Assembly: GCA_028288025.1 (NCBI GenBank)
Contig: JAQBOM010000022.1
Span: 52,494 to 116,493 of the forward strand
Length of the DNA: 64,000 nt
Origin: Mucilaginibacter sp.
GTDB lineage: Bacteria > Bacteroidota > Bacteroidia > Sphingobacteriales > Sphingobacteriaceae
Direction: 5' to 3'
Part shown: positions 58,812 through 64,000 of the stretch, in pieces
Position numbering within the stretch: the stretch's first letter is position 1
Layout: each line of letters starts with the position of its first letter
Program-made: the position numbers and the translations under genes
Notes under the pieces: generated by a model
The model's input: only the letters and a program-made list of their open reading frames with translations
The model's database searches: none
Told to the model about the DNA's origin: nothing

Positions 58812-58868
58812 GGTTTTTATTAAAAATTAACGTAGATTAGATTTTAGTAACCAATTAAACCCTAAAAA

Positions 58869-59234
58869 ATGAAAATTATTTCTCCCAAAATTCATGGAAT
58901 TATCGATTACCTTGTCGTTGTGTTCCTGCTGGCTTCGCCGTCCATTTTTGGCTTTATGGGCCATGTTGCCCTGTTTACGTATGCTTTGGCGGGTGTACAT
59001 TTATTGCTGACGATTTTAACCAATTACAGCGCGGGAGTAGTGAAAATTATACCTTTGCCGGTTCACGGGCTGATTGAATTTATTGCCGGCTTGCTGTTAA
59101 TTATCATGGCGGTCACTCTTTTAAATAATTACCCCGACGCTAAACTTTTCTACACCATTTTTGGGGCGGTTATACTGGTAACGTTTTTAATTACCGACTA
59201 TAAGGGCGTAAATGTGGCCAGCGCAACAGTTTAG
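58869..59234 (+). CDS. Four-helix membrane protein (SPW/DUF-like)
   Basis: The 121-residue protein has four membrane helices (about residues 11-28, 31-50, 63-82 and 90-110) with ISPKIHGIIDYLVVVFLLAS at the start and PLPVHGLIEFIAGLLLIIM in the middle. The two H-G-[IL]-[IL]-[DE] pieces suggest an internal duplication of a two-helix unit. It resembles SPW-repeat type small membrane proteins. Function unknown. Confidence 0.7.
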   Translation: MKIISPKIHGIIDYLVVVFLLASPSIFGFMGHVALFTYALAGVHLLLTILTNYSAGVVKIIPLPVHGLIEFIAGLLLIIMAVTLLNNYPDAKLFYTIFGAVILVTFLITDYKGVNVASATV

Positions 59235-59239
59235 AACAA

Positions 59240-59569
59240 CTACAGCTCCAGCTCAATAGCCGGGTCCCAGAACAGCGTTTTAAAATCCTGCACCTGGTCG
59301 TCTGTAACTTTAACGCCTTCGCTTTCCAATAGCTGCTCCATCAGGTTGCCGCCGAAATGGAATTTAGCGGTCAGCAATCCCTGCCGGTTAACAACCCGGT
59401 GGGCCGGGACGGGCGGCAATGCTTTTCCGCAGGCCTGCATGGCATAGCCAACCATCCTCGACGAGCCTTTGGTGCCCAGGTAGGATGCAATGGCGCCGTA
59501 CGAGGTTACCCTGCCGGGCGGGATCAGCCGGGCCACTTCATAAACCCTGTCGAAAAAGTTGTCGTCCAT
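59240..59569 (-). CDS. Alkyltransferase-like (ATL) MGMT family protein
   Basis: The 109-residue protein is an O6-alkylguanine DNA alkyltransferase-like protein. The helix-turn-helix part (IPPGRVTSYGAIASYLGTKG) and SSRMVGYAMQACGK are present. The active-site motif PCHRV of real alkyltransferases is PAHRV here, so the acceptor cysteine is missing. ATL proteins bind alkylated bases and hand them to nucleotide excision repair. It overlaps trmB by one base and is co-translated with it. Confidence 0.88.
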   Translation of the reverse strand: MDDNFFDRVYEVARLIPPGRVTSYGAIASYLGTKGSSRMVGYAMQACGKALPPVPAHRVVNRQGLLTAKFHFGGNLMEQLLESEGVKVTDDQVQDFKTLFWDPAIELEL

Positions 59570-60225
59570 TATGGTTGATCAAATGAAAACTTAAGGTAGT
59601 TAATATTTTTATTGTCTTTGAGATATTTTTTTTCGTAGTAGGTTTTGATCGAGAGCACATCATCCGCAAATTCGGAATGATAAAGGTCTTCCGTTTTTAT
59701 GTGCAGGTTTAAGTTGAGCTCATTTATTTTTTCAGACGTGTAGGCATGCAGGTCATCATTGTCGGTTTTTAAATTGACCGACCCGCCGGGTTTTAAAAGC
59801 TGTTTATATTTTTCTAAAAATCGCGGCGAGGTAAGGCGTTTTTTCTCGCGGCTTACCTGGGGCTGAGGGTCGGGGAAGGTTATCCATATTTCGTCCACTT
59901 CTCCTGCTGCAAAATAATCCAATAGGGTTTCTATCTGTATCCGCAGGAACGCGACATTGTTCACGCCATCTTCCAAGGCTGTTTTGGCCCCGCGCCATAT
60001 CCGGTTGCCCTTATAATCGATCCCGATAAAGTTTTTACCGGGGAACAACCGCGCCAGGTTAACCGCATATTCACCTTTGCCGCAGGCCAGCTCCAGCACC
60101 AGCGGGTTATCGTTCTTAAAAATACTTTTGCTCCATTGCCCTTTAAAAGCCTTTCCTTCATCCAGCTGCAAAACATTGCTGAATGTGTCTACTTCGGCAA
60201 AGCGTCTTAATTTATCTTTTCCCAC
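59569..60225 (-). CDS. trmB: tRNA (guanosine(46)-N7)-methyltransferase
   Basis: TrmB methylates G46 in the variable loop of tRNAs using S-adenosylmethionine. The 218-residue protein has the SAM site LVLELACGKGEYAVNLAR, the family motif NFIGIDYKGNRIWRGAKTAL, and IWITFPDPQPQVSREKKRLT with the conserved FPDP core. The start is GTG at 60225 (MGKDKLRRFAEVDTFSNVLQ). Its stop overlaps the ATL start by one base (TAATG). Confidence 0.94.
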   Translation of the reverse strand: MGKDKLRRFAEVDTFSNVLQLDEGKAFKGQWSKSIFKNDNPLVLELACGKGEYAVNLARLFPGKNFIGIDYKGNRIWRGAKTALEDGVNNVAFLRIQIETLLDYFAAGEVDEIWITFPDPQPQVSREKKRLTSPRFLEKYKQLLKPGGSVNLKTDNDDLHAYTSEKINELNLNLHIKTEDLYHSEFADDVLSIKTYYEKKYLKDNKNINYLKFSFDQP

Positions 60226-60316
60226 TTAAAATTGTTAAGGGGGCAAAAATAGGGTTTAGCAGCGTTAACACAAACCCATGGCGGCGAGTTAACTCACCCG
60301 GTCATCGCTACGCTCG

Positions 60317-60352
60317 ACCACCCTCTCTCCGGCAGGCCGGAAAGAGGGTGGT
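60317..60352. terminator. Long GC-rich hairpin between trmB and the Tricorn gene
   Basis: ACCACCCTCT and TCCGGC on the left pair with GCCGGA and AGAGGGTGGT on the right, with one-base bulges and a tiny AG loop. It lies just beyond the end of the Tricorn gene on the minus strand, where it could end transcription, although the T-run is poor. The flanking CATCGCTACGCTCGACC resembles a dispersed intergenic repeat. Confidence 0.5.
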
Positions 60353-60360
60353 TAAAAATA

Positions 60361-63300
60361 CTACTGTCTAACCCTCACCGGGTATGCCGGCCTTACCGGC
60401 GCTTCCTGCGGATTTTTAACCAACTCGGCTAAGGCTACCGCTATTGCTTTTTCCAGCTGCGGGTCTTTTCCATTAATCACGTCAACCGGGGTTTGTTCAA
60501 CCTCGATATCCGGGGCCACGCCAACATTCTCCACTACGAAGCCTTCTTTGGTCCAGATGCCTACGTTTGGCGCGGTTACGCCGCCGCCGTCTAAAAATTC
60601 GGGGAAACCCAAAATGCCAACCAGGCCGCCCCAGGTGCGTTTGCCTACCAGCGTGCCCATCTTAAATTTCTTAAACATCCATGGCAGCATGTCGCCGCCC
60701 GAGCCGGCGGTTTCGTCGGTTATCATCACCTTTGGCCCCTGTATCGAGCCGTGCGGCGTTTTCAGGTCGTGGCCGTAACGCATATTCCAGTACGACTGGT
60801 AAGGGCTGTTTAGTAAGTTGATATAATAATCGGCCAGCTGACCGCCGCCATTGAAACGTTCGTCAACAATAATGGCCTTGCGGTTTGCCTGCGGGTAAAA
60901 ATACCGTTTGAAATAATCGTGTCCTTCGCCGGCGGTGTTGGGTACGTAAACATATGCCACCTGGCCGTTTGTGGCCTCGGTTACTTTTCTCAGGTTGTTT
61001 TCCACCCAATCGCGGTTGCGCAATGCGGCCTCGCTGGGCACAGGCACCACTTTTATTACGCGCGAGCCTTCATATCCCGGGTTTGGACCAACTGTAATAT
61101 CGGTGATCTTACCCGAGGTGTTTTCAAACAGCTCATATAAGTTTTTAGAAGCCGGCAGGTCCACGCCGTTCACAGCCAGCAGGTAATCATTTGTGTGTAC
61201 CATAACACCCGGCTCAGTAAGCGGCGAGCGGAGGTTAGGGTTCCAGTTTAAACCGCCGTATATTTTTTTGATGCGGTAACGGTTATTGGCAATCACGTAA
61301 TCCGCGCCAAGCAAACCGCCGTTCACCCTGTCGGCTTGGTGCAGGTGGTCGCCGGGATCGGTAATGCGGTGGTGGCCTACTGACAGCTCGCTGCACATCC
61401 ATTGTATCAGGGTGTTCAGGTCATCGCGGCAAGCCAGGTCGGGCAGGAATGCGGCGTACTTTTTTTTCATGGCATTCCAGTTGGCGCCATGCATGCCGGG
61501 GTCGTAAAAGTAATCGCGGTTGATGCGCCATGCCTCGTCAAAAATTTGCGGCCACTCGGCAGCCGGTTCAATTTTAACCTGCAGCACATCGGTATTGAGC
61601 ATGCCTTTGCCGGCCTCCGGTTTTTCGCCGGCGTTGCTGATGTAATATTTCTGGCTGGCAACGTACAGCATCTTTTTGCCGTTGGCCGAAAGGTTGTACC
61701 CGGTCATATCGATCACCTCGTTGTCGGCGCGCTTTTTAAAGCTGTATTTATGCATTTTGCCCGTCCCGGCGGCATCCACGTCAACATACAGCAAATCGCC
61801 GTCGGCGGTTACGCCCAGCTGCGAATAATTGCCCGGTTTCAATGGCAGGTCGACGATGCGGTTTTGGATGCCGTCCCAATCAATATGAAAAGAAACCGGC
61901 GGTGCAGGTGCTTTTTTTACCGCTGCAACAGCCGGCTGGGCCGCTGAATCGGTTTTAACAACTTCCTCGTCATTTTCTTTAAATAACGGCGACGGCGTCT
62001 GGCTTTGTAAGGTGAGCAGGTAAATGCTGTTTGTACGGTGCATGTCTTCGCTCGATTGGTCGAACCAGTTCAAAACCGGCCCCGCATCTGTAGAGGCGAG
62101 GAAATATAGATATTTGCCATCCTTGCTAAACCGGGGCTCGTCGGCATCCGATAAACCGTCGGTTACCGCGAACGACTTTTCCTGCTCGGTTGAATAGAAG
62201 CAGATCTTTTTGAAGTAAGTATCAGTAATAACTGTATAAGCGATCCATTTTGAATCGGGCGACCAGTCGTTAAACATGTCGCGGAAAGGGCCGGGGATAT
62301 ACAGGTCGTCCGACGCGATTTTTTTGATGCTGCCGTCGGCAACTGTTAGCACATACATGTTGCGCCCGTTGTCGGTGTATTCAATATACTTCCCGTTTGG
62401 CGACCATTTTGGAAAAGCATAAAACCCGGTACCGGTCAGCTTAAAGGTTTTGGCTTCGCCCTTACCGTCCTGCGATTTGATGTGCAGCTTGTATTCGCCG
62501 GACGCATCCGAAAAATAGGCTATCCATTTACCATCGGCCGACCATGAAGGATATTTTTCATGTGCGGCAGTTGTTAAGGTCAGGTTATGGTAATCGCCCT
62601 TTTGCGCGGGAACGGTAATAATATCGCCCCTGAAATCAACCACCGCGCGCGAACCGGATGGTGAAATATCAGCGCTGCGGATGTATTTGCTGCCGGTTGC
62701 AAACCGCGGCCGCAGTTCGAGCAGGTCGGCAGCTATGCCTATAGTGAGTTTTTTCGAGCCTGAAACCGAAGGATCAAGCAGGTGAAGATAACCTGCCTGT
62801 TCAAATATCACCTTGCCATTCCCGCCGGAAGCGTTTAATACCGGGAAATCGGTAAACGAAGTGAGCTGTTTAATGGCTTTGGTATCTATATCATAAGCGT
62901 ACAGGTTAAATTCACCGTTCCGGTCACTCCTGAAATATACGGTATTGCCCATCCACATCGGGCCGGTATCGTTGCAGCCGCTTGCGGGTTGTGGTATTTT
63001 AACAATGCTTTTATCCGCAAACGAAAACAGCCAAATGGTAGCCGAAGAGCCGCCGCGGTAGTTTTTCCATTGCCTGAAGGCATCGGCGATTGGCGTATAG
63101 GCCATCCATTTTCCATCGGGTGAGTACGTAGCGTGGAAAGCGTTTGGTATTTCAAGCTGGGTTTCCTGCCCGCCGGTAATCGGCACCGTAAACAATTGCG
63201 AATAACGGTTATTGAACGACACCCGGTTTGATGTAAACAAAACGGCATGCCCGTCGGGTGTAAAACCTTTTACAATATCGTTGGCCGGATGCCAGGTAAG

Positions 63301-63618
63301 GCGTTTGGGGATGCCGCCGTCAATAGGAATAACAAACACATCCGTATTGCCATCGTATTGCGCGCTGAAAGCGATAAGACTTCCGTCCGGCGAAAACATA
63401 GGGCTTGATTCTACACCTTCATCGATGGTGAGCCTTTTCGGCTGTGAGCCGTCAAGGTTGGCTACCCACAGATCCTGGGCGTAAATGAACGCGATATGGT
63501 TGGCGCTTACCGCCGGCTGCGAGAGCATGCGGGTGTCTTTGGTGTCAATGGCAAATGCGGGTAATAAAAACAGCATTAAGCCGGTAAACAGGGAAGCTGA
63601 GGTGAATATCTTTTTCAT
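60361..63618 (-). CDS. Tricorn-type S41 family peptidase, secreted
   Basis: The protein (1085 residues from the preferred ATG 63618, MKKIFTSAS; an upstream TTG at 63642 is less likely) has a signal peptide (LFTGLMLFLLPAFA). The N-terminal half (about 30-560) is made of beta-propeller PD40 repeats such as MFSPDGSLIAFSAQYDGNTD, YPSWSADGKWIAYFSD and DWSPDSKWIAYTVIT. A linker, a tricorn C1 domain, a PDZ-like domain and the S41 catalytic domain follow, with FNGGGQLADYYINLL and ITDETAGSGGDMLPWMFKKF; the serine in AGSGGD is the expected nucleophile. It probably degrades peptides in the periplasm. Confidence 0.9.
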   Translation of the reverse strand: MKKIFTSASLFTGLMLFLLPAFAIDTKDTRMLSQPAVSANHIAFIYAQDLWVANLDGSQPKRLTIDEGVESSPMFSPDGSLIAFSAQYDGNTDVFVIPIDGGIPKRLTWHPANDIVKGFTPDGHAVLFTSNRVSFNNRYSQLFTVPITGGQETQLEIPNAFHATYSPDGKWMAYTPIADAFRQWKNYRGGSSATIWLFSFADKSIVKIPQPASGCNDTGPMWMGNTVYFRSDRNGEFNLYAYDIDTKAIKQLTSFTDFPVLNASGGNGKVIFEQAGYLHLLDPSVSGSKKLTIGIAADLLELRPRFATGSKYIRSADISPSGSRAVVDFRGDIITVPAQKGDYHNLTLTTAAHEKYPSWSADGKWIAYFSDASGEYKLHIKSQDGKGEAKTFKLTGTGFYAFPKWSPNGKYIEYTDNGRNMYVLTVADGSIKKIASDDLYIPGPFRDMFNDWSPDSKWIAYTVITDTYFKKICFYSTEQEKSFAVTDGLSDADEPRFSKDGKYLYFLASTDAGPVLNWFDQSSEDMHRTNSIYLLTLQSQTPSPLFKENDEEVVKTDSAAQPAVAAVKKAPAPPVSFHIDWDGIQNRIVDLPLKPGNYSQLGVTADGDLLYVDVDAAGTGKMHKYSFKKRADNEVIDMTGYNLSANGKKMLYVASQKYYISNAGEKPEAGKGMLNTDVLQVKIEPAAEWPQIFDEAWRINRDYFYDPGMHGANWNAMKKKYAAFLPDLACRDDLNTLIQWMCSELSVGHHRITDPGDHLHQADRVNGGLLGADYVIANNRYRIKKIYGGLNWNPNLRSPLTEPGVMVHTNDYLLAVNGVDLPASKNLYELFENTSGKITDITVGPNPGYEGSRVIKVVPVPSEAALRNRDWVENNLRKVTEATNGQVAYVYVPNTAGEGHDYFKRYFYPQANRKAIIVDERFNGGGQLADYYINLLNSPYQSYWNMRYGHDLKTPHGSIQGPKVMITDETAGSGGDMLPWMFKKFKMGTLVGKRTWGGLVGILGFPEFLDGGGVTAPNVGIWTKEGFVVENVGVAPDIEVEQTPVDVINGKDPQLEKAIAVALAELVKNPQEAPVRPAYPVRVRQ

Positions 63619-64000
63619 TATGTGATAATTAGGAAAATTCAAAAAGTGAATATAAGGGATTTATTTAAAAAGAAGTGATAGGAGTTTGATGTTAGCGGGG
63701 AGGCAGGGAAATCACGGTTAAAATTTATAATGGCTTTTTCGAAAAGGAATTAAAGAGCAGACGTCATGCCGAACTTGTTTCGGCACCCCACAGGACATTC
63801 ACCTGTGCTTGGTTTACGCTGATGCGTATAGCAGACTTTACTGTCGCAGCCCTTTCTGTTACATACCTTTCAGGTGGGGTGCCGAAACAAGTTCACTGTT
63901 GTCCGGTAAAAAATCAATTTAATAAAAAAGCTTCATTAAAATGATTATTTGAAGGATTATGTCTTGAATCCAATTTCCAAGCCCATTAATTTAAGTTGAT
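63619..64000. other. Gene-free end of the window with a long inverted repeat
   Basis: No coding region is supported here. The main feature is an inverted repeat: the 21-base arm at 63771-63791 (core GTTTCGGCACCCC) is repeated exactly, in reverse complement, at 63874-63894 (core GGGGTGCCGAAAC), with an 82-base middle. The left arm is preceded by CGTCATGCC, giving a small GCCGAA/TTCGGC hairpin at 63769-63784. Confidence 0.55.
63771..63894. repeat. Inverted-repeat element (21-base arms, 82-base core)
   Basis: Two perfect 21-base arms in opposite orientation enclose 82 bases without a gene. The sequence CGTCATGCCGAACTTGTTTC at the left edge resembles a dispersed repeat I recall from many Bacteroidota genomes. 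The whole may be a paired repeat (REP-like doublet) or a small non-autonomous element. No target-site duplication is obvious. Confidence 0.6.

Overview
The window reads as chromosomal DNA of a Bacteroidota bacterium, most likely Sphingobacteriaceae and close to Mucilaginibacter (inference from gene content, not from a search). Supporting signs are TAnnTTTG-type promoter boxes, lipoproteins with the lipobox-CKK pattern, a type IX secretion sorting domain, phylum-typical families (PQGG-P Ig-like lipoprotein, DUF4175, DUF6252, DUF4199, DUF1573, TPR membrane proteins), fused E1 dehydrogenases and a tmRNA tag ending NNYALAA. There is no phage, insertion sequence, integrase or CRISPR array. Genes are densely packed on both strands.

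Left part (1-20.7 kb) is mostly housekeeping: rmuC (5' end cut by the window), thiL, the divergent NAD genes nadA and nadB, tRNA-Gly(CCC), a gamma-carbonic anhydrase, an Ig-like lipoprotein, mnmG, two perfect parS sites beside mnmG, a small membrane protein, an Uup-like ABC-F ATPase, an NAD(P)-binding protein, pirin, an MlaE-MlaF-MlaD lipid transport operon, glutathione peroxidase, ybeY, a serine-kinase-like ATPase and a giant DUF4175 protein. The parS pair suggests that this part lies in the origin-proximal half of the chromosome.

Middle part (20.7-41.8 kb) is more accessory. It has secreted lipoproteins, a broken T9SS-secreted protein, a MarR regulator with an MFS exporter, a DUF1080 protein and a GH10 xylanase, an orphan receiver protein, an ECF sigma factor with small downstream genes, two convergent L,D-transpeptidases, a fused 2-oxoacid dehydrogenase E1, a DUF1573 protein, an aminotransferase, tmRNA (ssrA) and several small proteins including a membrane-anchored LuxR regulator.

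The region 42.08-46.47 kb is a compact run of five same-strand genes that I cannot assign to a known system: a 49-residue acidic protein with a duplicated DKGTPIGL motif, a TPR protein with three C-terminal membrane segments, a 112-residue protein, a probable outer-membrane barrel and a membrane protein built from two similar halves. It ends at a strong hairpin terminator. This is the best candidate here for an undescribed system, but its function is unknown.

Right part (46.6-64 kb) holds small membrane and secreted proteins, an MscS channel, a second fused E1 dehydrogenase, a DUF4198 protein, a LutB-like iron-sulfur protein, polA, tag (3-methyladenine glycosylase), an AhpD-like protein, two VOC proteins, an alkyltransferase-like protein, trmB and a Tricorn-type S41 protease. 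Several families of short intergenic repeats recur in the window, and some of them run into the ends of coding regions.
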